Below, piece by piece: positions 51,056-57,906 of a stretch of 57,906 nucleotides of DNA; within the stretch, counting starts at the first letter, position 1; each line of letters begins with the position of its first letter. The notes beneath the pieces are model-generated. The model was not told the origin of the DNA, ran no database searches, and was given only the letters and a program-made list of their open reading frames with translations. This DNA is from Mixta mediterraneensis (GTDB taxonomy: Bacteria > Pseudomonadota > Gammaproteobacteria > Enterobacterales > Enterobacteriaceae). The DNA lies in contig NZ_JACFXY010000017.1 of assembly GCF_014946725.1 (NCBI RefSeq), forward strand, positions 1 to 57,906, in the 5' to 3' direction. The translations under genes and the position numbers were made by a program.

Positions 51056-51736
51056 ATGCGTGATAATCTAACTATTATTGGCCGCGAAATAGCGGTTTTT
51101 TTGTTTGCGGCACTTTTTCTTGTTCTGATGGTGGCTCCGGTTTATATCGATGTCGCCTGGATGAATGATGCGCTGCATGAAACGTCCTTTACGGAAGCCA
51201 CCCAGGAAGCTTTGTTGGCGATTGTCGCCATACTGTTCTTTATGGCGGCCCGCCAGCGTCCCGATCAGCGCGGTGCCTTAACGTTAGTGGGCGGTTTTTA
51301 TATGTGTATGCTGATCCGTGAACTGGACTTTCTGTTTGATATGATTCATCACGGAAGCTGGGTATGGTTGGCGCTGGCGATGACCGCCGGTTGTTTTGCG
51401 GTCGCGATGCGCTCACCTAAACAGACCGTGCAAGGGCTGGCGAATTTGCTGCAGCACCGTAGCTGGCCGGTCATGGCAAGCGGTTTTCTGGTGGTGCTGG
51501 TGTTCTCACGCCTGTTTGGTACCCATACGCTATGGCAGCATCTGATGCTGAATAACTACCATCGTGTAGTGAAAAATATGGCAGAAGAGGGGACGGAACT
51601 GCTCGGATACAGTTTATGTACGCTGGCGTCAATACGTTATTTATGGCACACCCGGCTGATTAAATTTACCCATAGCAAGCCAATAACCGAACCTGCTGCT
51701 TCCCAACGCAAATCGAACCCCAGTAGCGCACACTAA
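51056..51736 (+). CDS. Unrecognised inner-membrane protein
   Basis: The 226-residue product has five or six likely membrane segments (IAVFLFAALFLVLMVAPVYI, ALLAIVAILFFMAAR, WLALAMTAGCFAVAM, VMASGFLVVLVFSRLFG and the LLGYSLCTLASIRYLW end). Short polar stretches rich in His, Asp and Glu lie between (FTEATQEALLA, RELDFLFDMIHHGSW, EEGTELLGY), which could bind metal or act in proton movement. I do not recognise the family. A good -10 box (TATAAT at 51020-51025) precedes it. It is monocistronic, between the broken barrel gene and dnaT. Confidence 0.75.
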   Translation: MRDNLTIIGREIAVFLFAALFLVLMVAPVYIDVAWMNDALHETSFTEATQEALLAIVAILFFMAARQRPDQRGALTLVGGFYMCMLIRELDFLFDMIHHGSWVWLALAMTAGCFAVAMRSPKQTVQGLANLLQHRSWPVMASGFLVVLVFSRLFGTHTLWQHLMLNNYHRVVKNMAEEGTELLGYSLCTLASIRYLWHTRLIKFTHSKPITEPAASQRKSNPSSAH

Positions 51737-51848
51737 ACATCTCAGACCTTTTGAGCGATCCTGAGCGCTAAAAAAGGTACAATAGACACGTCTGCACCGG
51801 ATGTTTACCCTGTCCGGTGCAAAGTGTTCGCTAACGTCAGGTCTCTTC

Positions 51849-52385
51849 ATGTCAGTCAAAATCTTAACTTCAACGCTTATAGGCCTGGATGCCTTTCGTC
51901 AGGACCCGCTCAATGCCTTGCAGCAGGCTGATAACGGTACGCTGGCAGTGTTACAGGACTACGCACCGGTCATGTATGCCATTACACCGGCGCGCCTGGC
52001 GCAACTGTTAGCGCTGGAAGCCGCCGCACAGCAACCTAACGATGTGGCACTGGATGACAGCTTATTCGACAATGAACCCGCCGCCATTCATACACCGGCT
52101 GGCAAATTCGCCATGTACGATGGCTGGCAGCCAGATGCTGATTTCACACGCCAGGCCGCAATCTGGGGTGTAGCGTTGAGCGAACCCATCACCGCAACCG
52201 AGCTGGCCGCATTTGTCGCTTACTGGCAAGCGGAAGGCCGCCTGTTTCATCATGTTCAGTGGCAGCAGAAGCTGGCGCGGAGTATCCAGATGAATCGTGC
52301 CGCCAGCGGCGGGCAGCCGAAGCGTGACATCACGCAGCTGCCGAATCCTGATCGTACCATTCCCGATGGTTTCCGAGGTGAGTAA
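51849..52385 (+). CDS. dnaT: Primosomal protein DnaT
   Basis: Part of the PriA-dependent restart primosome; it helps hand the fork to DnaB-DnaC. The 178-residue product (E. coli 179) starts MSVKILTSTLIGLDAFRQDPL and has the C-terminal single-strand-DNA-binding part WGVALSEPITATELAAFVAYW and HHVQWQQKLARSIQ. ATG 51849 is used; the frame from 51801 adds unrelated residues. Its stop overlaps the dnaC start by one base (TAATG), so both are translated together. Confidence 0.95.
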   Translation: MSVKILTSTLIGLDAFRQDPLNALQQADNGTLAVLQDYAPVMYAITPARLAQLLALEAAAQQPNDVALDDSLFDNEPAAIHTPAGKFAMYDGWQPDADFTRQAAIWGVALSEPITATELAAFVAYWQAEGRLFHHVQWQQKLARSIQMNRAASGGQPKRDITQLPNPDRTIPDGFRGE

Positions 52386-53125
52386 TGAAAACGCCGACCG
52401 ATCTCTTTAGCCGCCTGAAAAAAATGATGCCCGCCGGCACCCAGCCTAAATTCACCAAAGGTGAAGATCTGCTGGCGTGGAATCAGGAGCAAGGCCGTTT
52501 ACGTTCCGAGTCTATCGTCCGTGAAAACCGTGCGATGAAGATGCAGCGCATCATGGGCCGCTCCGGCATTCGCGAGCTGCATATCAACTGTTCATTTGAT
52601 AACTATCGCGTCGAAAACGAAGGACAGCGCAAAGCGCTCGAACAGGCACGACAGTATTGCGCAGAATTCGATGGCAGCATTGCCAGCTTTGTGTTTTCAG
52701 GACGTCCCGGCACCGGCAAAAATCACCTGGCGGCAGCAATCGGTAATGACCTGATTTTGCGTGGCCGAAGCGTGTTAATCGTGACGGTCGCCGATCTGAT
52801 GTCGAGCATGAAAGGCACCTTCAGCGACTCCAGCAACATCACTGAAGAGCGCCTGATCCAGGATCTCAGCAGCGTAGATTTGTTGGTAATCGATGAGATC
52901 GGAATGCAGAGCGAATCACGCTACGAAAAAGTGATCATCAATCAGATTGTTGACCGTCGCTCCTCATCCAAACGCCCAACCGGTATGCTGTCAAATCTCG
53001 ATCACGCGGGCATGAATACCTTGCTGGGCGAAAGGGTGATGGACCGGATGCGCCTCGGCAACAGCCTTTGGGTGCGCTTTGACTGGGAAAGCTATCGCAG
53101 CCGGGTTCGCGGCGACGAATACTAA
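52385..53125 (+). CDS. dnaC: Helicase loader DnaC
   Basis: AAA+ protein that opens and loads the DnaB ring. The 246-residue product (E. coli 245) has the DnaB-binding N-terminal part, Walker A GRPGTGKNHLAAAIGNDL, Walker B LLVIDEIGMQ and the arginine-finger region MDRMRLGNSLWVRFDWESYR. The dnaTC pair is as in E. coli, though flanking genes differ. Confidence 0.96.
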   Translation: MKTPTDLFSRLKKMMPAGTQPKFTKGEDLLAWNQEQGRLRSESIVRENRAMKMQRIMGRSGIRELHINCSFDNYRVENEGQRKALEQARQYCAEFDGSIASFVFSGRPGTGKNHLAAAIGNDLILRGRSVLIVTVADLMSSMKGTFSDSSNITEERLIQDLSSVDLLVIDEIGMQSESRYEKVIINQIVDRRSSSKRPTGMLSNLDHAGMNTLLGERVMDRMRLGNSLWVRFDWESYRSRVRGDEY

Positions 53126-53337
53126 ATTTCAGCCCGCATCGTCGGGCCGTTTTTGCCTCTGTCGTAATATGAAGCAACAGCCTGCTGCCTGCATTACCTT
53201 TCACAGCGAATACCCTCCAAAACGCTTACACAACCTGATATTGCAGCGTTGTGTGATACAGAGTGCAAAAGTCTGGGATGACGAAAATACAGACGCTAAT
53301 ACACTGAATTACTTCTCTTTTCGTGGGGTAAAGCGTT

Positions 53338-54471
53338 ATGAAAGCCATTGGCAAAGGACCTGCATTATTGCGGCTAAATAACCAGAAGCGAGTGATGGCG
53401 CAACTCCGCAAGCTGCGGGTAACGTCACGTCAGGATATTGCGCAAAGGCTGTCGCTGAGTAAGAACACCGTTTCGCTGATTATTGATGACCTGCTGGAAC
53501 ACGATTTTATTGAAGAACTGGGTCCGGTTAGCGCAGCGACGGCAGGCCGACCTAAAATTGAGATCACCCTGCGTCCGGAAAAGTTAAAAAGCGCTGGCGT
53601 CGTGGTGGAGCGGAACAGAATTCACTGGCGCGTTTGTGATTATTTCTCGCAGGTGATTGCGGAAGAAACGCTGCACACCGATACCCATCATCCCACGCCA
53701 CTACTGGCCGAGCTGGCTATGGTTTGCCGCGAGATCAACAATAAATATCCCGATTTATTAGGTATCGGGCTGGGATTTCCAGGCATTATCGATCCGCAAC
53801 GCGGCTGGAGGCATCTCTCCTGCCGTCTTGGCTGGCAGGAGGTTGATCTGCTCACCTCGCTACGCAAACATGTGCGTTTACCGATCCGGGTGATGAATAA
53901 TATCAACGCAGCAGCGTTACTTTCCGTACAGCAATTGAGACTGGTAGCTGAAAGCAGCCACTTTTATCTGCGTATTTCCGAGAGCATTGAAGGTGCCTTA
54001 GTCAGGCATGGCGAGGTTCTTATCGGCAACAGCTGGACGGCGGGAGAAGCGGGGCATTTAACCGTGCAACCAAACGGGCCACGCTGTAGTTGTGGCAGAC
54101 AAGGCTGCCTTGAGGCGCTGGTTAGCCAGCCGGCAATCAAACAACAACTGGCTCAACGCCAGCCGGGATTAAGCTGGCAGAACCGCGACAGTGCGCCACG
54201 TATTGTAAATGAAGTGATGGTGCAGGCAGGAAATTTTCTCGGCAAGGTGCTCAGCCAAATTATGTTATTGCTCAATCCGGCCAGCATCGTCATTGATTGC
54301 CCGTGGAGTGCACATGCAGGATTTTGCGAGGCAGTACGCAGCGTGACTGAGTCCGACACGCTGACCTTTACTTATCAGCATACCCAGCTGCATTTTCTGT
54401 CCGTCCGGCTTAATCCGGCAAATGGTCTGGCGTTGGCGGTCATTGAGCAATTCGAACAGCGCATCAGCTAG
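53338..54471 (+). CDS. ROK-family transcriptional regulator (XylR/NagC type)
   Basis: The 377-residue product combines a winged helix (about 15-65: VTSRQDIAQRLSLSKNTVSLII) with a ROK sugar-binding domain. ROK marks are GIGLGFPGIIDPQRG, NNINAAALL, AGEAGHL and the zinc motif CSCGRQGCLEAL. The ATP-binding Gly loop of true ROK kinases is not clear, so it is a regulator, with a likely sugar ligand. It is convergent with the sugar porter at 54505, 34 bases away, and may regulate it. Confidence 0.85.
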   Translation: MKAIGKGPALLRLNNQKRVMAQLRKLRVTSRQDIAQRLSLSKNTVSLIIDDLLEHDFIEELGPVSAATAGRPKIEITLRPEKLKSAGVVVERNRIHWRVCDYFSQVIAEETLHTDTHHPTPLLAELAMVCREINNKYPDLLGIGLGFPGIIDPQRGWRHLSCRLGWQEVDLLTSLRKHVRLPIRVMNNINAAALLSVQQLRLVAESSHFYLRISESIEGALVRHGEVLIGNSWTAGEAGHLTVQPNGPRCSCGRQGCLEALVSQPAIKQQLAQRQPGLSWQNRDSAPRIVNEVMVQAGNFLGKVLSQIMLLLNPASIVIDCPWSAHAGFCEAVRSVTESDTLTFTYQHTQLHFLSVRLNPANGLALAVIEQFEQRIS

Positions 54472-54504
54472 AATAAGGGCAGCTTTCGCTGCCCTTTTAA
54501 CCTA

Positions 54505-55950
54505 TCAACGCGATGGGTTGGTCGGTTCACTGACCAGCACCTCTTCCCCGGTTTCAATATTGAATTTCTCCAGCACACGCGCATGCACCTTCTCCAGTGA
54601 TACGCCTCCGGTTTCCGGTAAATAGCGGAAGGTGAAGAAATACATTCCCAGCGAAAAGATAGCGAACAGCAGCAGCGGGAAGCCGCCATGGAACACGTCA
54701 ACTAAATAAGCGTTGCTGTTAAGCACAGGGAAAGTCGTACTGATGACAAAGTTTGCCATCGACATGGCACAAATCGAGATGCCTACGCAGATCGAGCGAA
54801 CTTCAGTGGGAAAAAGTTCCCCCAACACTGTCCAGACAATCTGTCCCCAGGTCATACTGAAGAACACCATGTAAGCGAATAAGCCCACCACCGCCAGCAG
54901 CCCCGAAAAACGATAATAAAACGCAACAAAGGTGTAGGCCAGAAAGATAGCGGAAGTAATCGCGCCCATTAGCAGCAGATTGCGGCGTCCAAGTTTATCC
55001 GTCACTGCCATGCCGATCAGTACCCCGGTAAACTGACAAACCGATAACCAGAAAGTTTGCAGCAGCGCAGAATCCGTACTGCCCGCGACGTTTTTCAGCA
55101 GCGTGGGACCGAAATACTGAATGATATTAATACCACTGATTTGATTACCTACCGCCAGACCTATACCCACGATCAACAACGGCACTGTGGTTTTATTCAG
55201 CCGAAAATGCACTTTGTGCTTCTTAGCCACTTCTCTGGAAAACGAATTTTTGATCTCCTGAAAAACGCTTGCCGCATGGGTGGAATTGGAGATCTTACTC
55301 AAGGTATCCAGCGCTTCTTTATCTCTGCCTTTCAGGACATTCCAGCGAGGAGATTCGGGAATGAAAGCAATGAAAAAGATAAATAGCGCGCAGGGAACCA
55401 GGGCCGTCGCCAGAATATAGCGCCAGCCAATATCAATCATTGCCTCTGGCAACATCGACTTATTGATAAAGTAGTTCGTCAGCAGCACCACTGATTGCCC
55501 ACCGACGCAGCACACCGCATAGAGCGCACTGGTTCGACCGCGAAACTTTGAAGGTGATAATTCAGCAAGGTAAATGGGTGAAATAACCGATGCCAGGCCT
55601 ATCGCCAATCCGCCAAGAATACGGAAAGCAACAAAAGTAATGAAATTATGTGCGATGGCGGTTCCCACCACCGAGACGGTAAACAACAGCGCGGTGATAG
55701 CAAGCGACTTTTTGCGGCCATACTTATCGCTGAGTTTTGGCGCAATAAAGCAGCCGACCAGACTGCCGAGCAGAATGTTTGATACGGCCCAGCCGGTTTC
55801 TGCCGGTGTTAACTGAAAATACTCACTCAGTGGCTCGATCGCGCCAGAGATAATTGACGAGTCATAGCCCATTAGCAGACCGCCAAATGCAGCGACCGTA
55901 CAACAGAGCATGACATATTTCATGTTGTAGCGTTTTTGCCTGGTATCCAT
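54505..55950 (-). CDS. Sugar porter (SP) family MFS transporter
   Basis: Proton-coupled sugar importer of the XylE/GalP type, 481 residues, 12 membrane segments. Signatures are GGLLMGYDSSIISGA, DKYGRKKSLA, RILGGLAIGLASVISPIYLAELSP (split at 110-135), IPESPRWNVLKGR, QISGINIIQYFGP, DKLGRRNLLL and the C-terminal PETGGVSLEKV. The exact sugar is unknown; xylose, arabinose, galactose and inositol are all carried by close relatives. No catabolic genes flank it, only the convergent ROK regulator. Confidence 0.9.
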   Translation of the reverse strand: MDTRQKRYNMKYVMLCCTVAAFGGLLMGYDSSIISGAIEPLSEYFQLTPAETGWAVSNILLGSLVGCFIAPKLSDKYGRKKSLAITALLFTVSVVGTAIAHNFITFVAFRILGGLAIGLASVISPIYLAELSPSKFRGRTSALYAVCCVGGQSVVLLTNYFINKSMLPEAMIDIGWRYILATALVPCALFIFFIAFIPESPRWNVLKGRDKEALDTLSKISNSTHAASVFQEIKNSFSREVAKKHKVHFRLNKTTVPLLIVGIGLAVGNQISGINIIQYFGPTLLKNVAGSTDSALLQTFWLSVCQFTGVLIGMAVTDKLGRRNLLLMGAITSAIFLAYTFVAFYYRFSGLLAVVGLFAYMVFFSMTWGQIVWTVLGELFPTEVRSICVGISICAMSMANFVISTTFPVLNSNAYLVDVFHGGFPLLLFAIFSLGMYFFTFRYLPETGGVSLEKVHARVLEKFNIETGEEVLVSEPTNPSR

Positions 55951-56448
55951 CTTTCAAGCTCCTGATCTCTACTGCCTGAACGTATCCAGTTCAGAAAGAG
56001 GAGTCGTTATTGTCATCGGGTTTAACGGCTTCAGAGAAAGCACACATGAAATATATTTTCTAAATCGAATAAATTGGATTAATATTTCCAAAAGTGTGAG
56101 CAAGGTTTGAATATTTCGCGCTAGTCACGATGCGAAACCATTATTATTTCTATTAAAAATGAGAAAGATAAAAGAATAATCTTTAAAGCGAGTGAACGCT
56201 GCCAGAAGAGCTAAAAAGCAGTAAGGACAAGGGATAAACGACAGGAAAGGACATTCCGCTAAAAAATTATGGCGCAAAAAAAAGCAGGCTTTTGTTAATG
56301 GAAAACTTAACCGTATGATGAGAAGGTTTTTTTCAGAGAATGGTTACGCTCAGCGTCATGTTACTTAAAAAATCAACAGAATAAAATTTCCATTTACCGC
56401 GAAACAGTGAAACTTATCAGCCAAACGCACATTGATAACGACGTATGA
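55951..56448. other. AT-rich spacer
   Basis: This 498-base stretch is clearly AT-rich (long A/T runs at 56090-56300) and holds no recognisable gene. The porter promoter must lie at its left end. It marks the change from core-like genes to the remnant-filled right border. Confidence 0.55.
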
Positions 56449-56781
56449 CTACCCGCTCCCAGGGAAGCAAAGCAAAAAAATCAGCCCGTAACGCTGAATA
56501 TAGCGTCAGCATTCTCCCCCGATAAGTCAGCTAAGGGCGCATTCAGGTTGAAGGGTGAACAGTTAGACGGCAGTTTTCTGCTGAATAATGACACCTATCT
56601 TGTCGAAGCAAAGTGGCATAGCACGAAAACAGGAAATGCCGATCTCTATGCATTTCATGGCAAGCTGGATCAGAAAATCTCATGGGCTCGCGGCGTATTC
56701 ATCAGCTGGGAAGGTTTTACCAGGAGCGGCCTGGATGCCGTACGGGATCTTATGCAGTTGCATCTGCCAGCAGAACTGTAG
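56449..56781 (+). pseudogene. Fragment of a restriction-endonuclease-like (PD-(D/E)xK, Mrr type) protein
   Basis: The frame is open from 56449; the first plausible start is TTG 56548. LKGEQLDGSFLLNND, then YLVEAKWHS gives the Asp and Glu-x-Lys of the PD-(D/E)xK nuclease core, followed by ADLYAFHGKLDQK and ARGVFISWEGFTRSGLDAV. These blocks recur in a family of Mrr-like nucleases of about 250-300 residues. The N-terminal domain and the region after GLDAV are missing or unrelated, so the gene is broken. The next 270 bases hold nothing recognisable. Confidence 0.6.
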
Positions 56782-57055
56782 GTTGTCTGCGACTTCCGTA
56801 TGCTCAGACCAGCGTCCTGAAGCACGCGACTCAGGAACATCCCGGCAGCTGACGCAGAAAATTGGTAACCCCGGAACAAAAACAGGGAAGACGAATAGCA
56901 GACAGAAAATACAATGAGGCATATTCACGCTGGTTAATTAACCAGGCAGACAGGAAAGTGAAAGAAGAAATCTCACATTAGTGCAACAGACTGAAAAGTG
57001 CTCTGTTTAATGTTGTGGTGATCGGTATCCTTTTATCGTCTGTCTGCTTAGTGAT

Positions 57056-57370
57056 GTGGTATCGCTGGTACACTATATAATGCAGGCAGGCGAAACATCC
57101 GACGCCGAAGCCTTTGTACGCGAACTGGCACAGCGTGTGCCGCAACACGGAGACGCACTTATGACCATCGCACAGCAGCTTGAACAGCAGGGCACCGAGA
57201 AGGGCAGGGCTGAATGCCTTCAGCTCGGTGAACAGCGCGGTATTGAAAAAGGCGAGCGCGAAGCCACGCGTAAAATTGCACGAACCATGCTGCAGAATGG
57301 TATCGACCGCAACACCGTCATGAAAATGACCGGCCTGACTGAAGACGACCTGGCGCAGATCCGTCACTAA
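57056..57370 (+). pseudogene. C-terminal fragment of an Rpn-family recombination-promoting nuclease
   Basis: About 104 residues match the end of E. coli Rpn (YhgA-like) proteins: MQAGETSDAEAFVRELAQR, GDALMTIAQQLEQQG, the charged repeats GTEKGRAE and RGIEKGEREATRKIA, and MTGLTEDDLAQIRH. The first two thirds, including the PD-(D/E)xK nuclease core of about 200 residues, are missing, replaced by unrelated sequence before 57056. Rpn genes spread with mobile elements, which fits the border of this contig. Confidence 0.75.
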
Positions 57371-57387
57371 TTCTTTCCTGAAACTCT

Positions 57388-57779
57388 CTACCGGGCCATC
57401 AGCGTATACTGGTTGGGCAGGGAGGCATCATTCTCAGGCTCTGCCAGCCAGCCACAGTAATCTACTTCACGCCTGCCACATTACCACTCAGACGCGCAAT
57501 CAGCGGATTTATCTGTTGGCCGCTGTCGTCAAAAGCGACATCGAGGTTGGTTCGTGAAAGATAGATGCCGCTCACGCTGGTATTTAGGATTACTTTCGAC
57601 CGGACCATTCCCGATCGTTCAGCAAACGGTAGTTCCAGTGCATATCCTTCGCCGTTTCCAGGGTGTACGTAAGCCGAAACAGGTCGTTTTGCTCAGACAA
57701 CTCGTCGGTGCAGGCAGTCCAGCTTGCTGGCCAGCTTTGCGCTGACGTCCATCTGACAGCCCTGTTTCAGCAACCATTC
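57388..57779 (-). pseudogene. Frameshifted gene remnant cut by the right IS copy
   Basis: Reading the minus strand from the IS border: EWLLKQGCQMDVSAKLASK, then a frame change to DELSEQNDLFRLTYTLE, then ILNTSVSGIYLSRTNL and QQINPLIARLSGNVAG, then DYCGWLAEPENDASL with a stop at 57388. Three frame changes join to a smooth protein-like sequence, so this is a decayed gene whose 5' part lies beyond the IS. I do not recognise the family. Confidence 0.55.
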
Positions 57780-57906
57780 TGTCGCTACCGATGTAAAACT
57801 GGCCCACCTGCCGATGTAAATCTGACCCACCTAGGGTAAAAATGGCAGTTTTAAGGCACTGCCAATGATGACATTGGAGACCAGAGTGGAGATTAGTGTT
57901 TTACAC
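57780..57906 (+). mobile_element. Terminus of an IS21-like insertion sequence (right copy, partial)
   Basis: Exact reverse complement of 1-127. It starts TGTCGCTACC at 57780, with the 19-base repeats at 57790-57808 and 57813-57831. It faces outward, like the left copy, and shows the same end of the element. Both borders showing one and the same terminus means two separate copies flank the segment in opposite orientation. The transposase genes would start just outside the window. Confidence 0.75.

Noticed and set aside
1..57906. Whole segment as a composite transposon or genomic island
   Set aside because: Although IS copies flank it, it carries dnaA, gyrB, glyQS and other essential chromosomal genes, so it is ordinary chromosome between two IS copies.

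Overview
This window is a contig from a gammaproteobacterium of the order Enterobacterales, most likely the family Erwiniaceae (Pantoea/Erwinia group). The core genes (dnaA-dnaN-recF-gyrB, yidC-yidD-rnpA-rpmH, glyQS, sodA, mtlADR, dnaTC) are close to Escherichia coli in sequence and length. The gene order differs from E. coli in ways that fit Erwiniaceae. A lone ibpA without ibpB, carrying His66 and Asp109, points the same way. No rRNA, tRNA or CRISPR array was seen.

Layout. (1) 1-127 and 57780-57906 are exact inverted copies of one IS21-like insertion-sequence terminus, so the window is bounded by two different copies of the same element. The left copy cuts the yiaF homologue. (2) 0.7-4.9 kb: mannitol operon mtlA-mtlD-mtlR behind an array of CRP-type sites. 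(3) 4.9-20 kb: yibL, a DUF535 gene, sodA, fdhD and fdhE (with no formate dehydrogenase or selAB genes between or beside them), yibF, glyS-glyQ, wecH, yieH, adeP, yieE, a soluble chemoreceptor-like protein with inverted domain order, and a RutE-like nitroreductase. (4) 20-31 kb: the replication/translation core mnmE, yidC, yidD, rnpA, rpmH, dnaA, dnaN, recF, gyrB. It has a GATC-rich dnaA control region, and an imperfect palindromic element between dnaN and recF. (5) 31-39 kb: yidA, the galactonate genes dgoR-K-A-D with an MFS transporter unlike E. coli DgoT, yidR, yidQ and ibpA. (6) 39-50 kb: eamA, gene remnants including a MocR-type regulator tail, avtA, a 2-ketogluconate operon (kguE-K-T plus a ghrB/kguD reductase) with a PtxS-like repressor and a matching operator, an orphan LacI regulator, yiaD and tag. 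(7) 50-57.9 kb: a small outer-membrane barrel gene stopped by one in-frame TGA, an unrecognised membrane protein, dnaT-dnaC, a ROK regulator convergent with a sugar porter, then a gene graveyard (restriction-endonuclease piece, Rpn piece, frameshifted remnant) running into the right IS copy.

How it works together. The accessory content is largely sugar and sugar-acid catabolism: mannitol, galactonate, 2-ketogluconate and an unidentified sugar porter. Each main set has its own regulator (MtlR/CRP, DgoR, PtxS-like, ROK). That suits a plant- or environment-associated enterobacterium. I found no convincing new multi-gene system. The points most worth a second look are the inverted soluble chemoreceptor, the formate-dehydrogenase maturation pair left without its enzyme, the transporter swap in the dgo cluster, the palindromic element inside the dnaN-recF operon, and the eroding right border.
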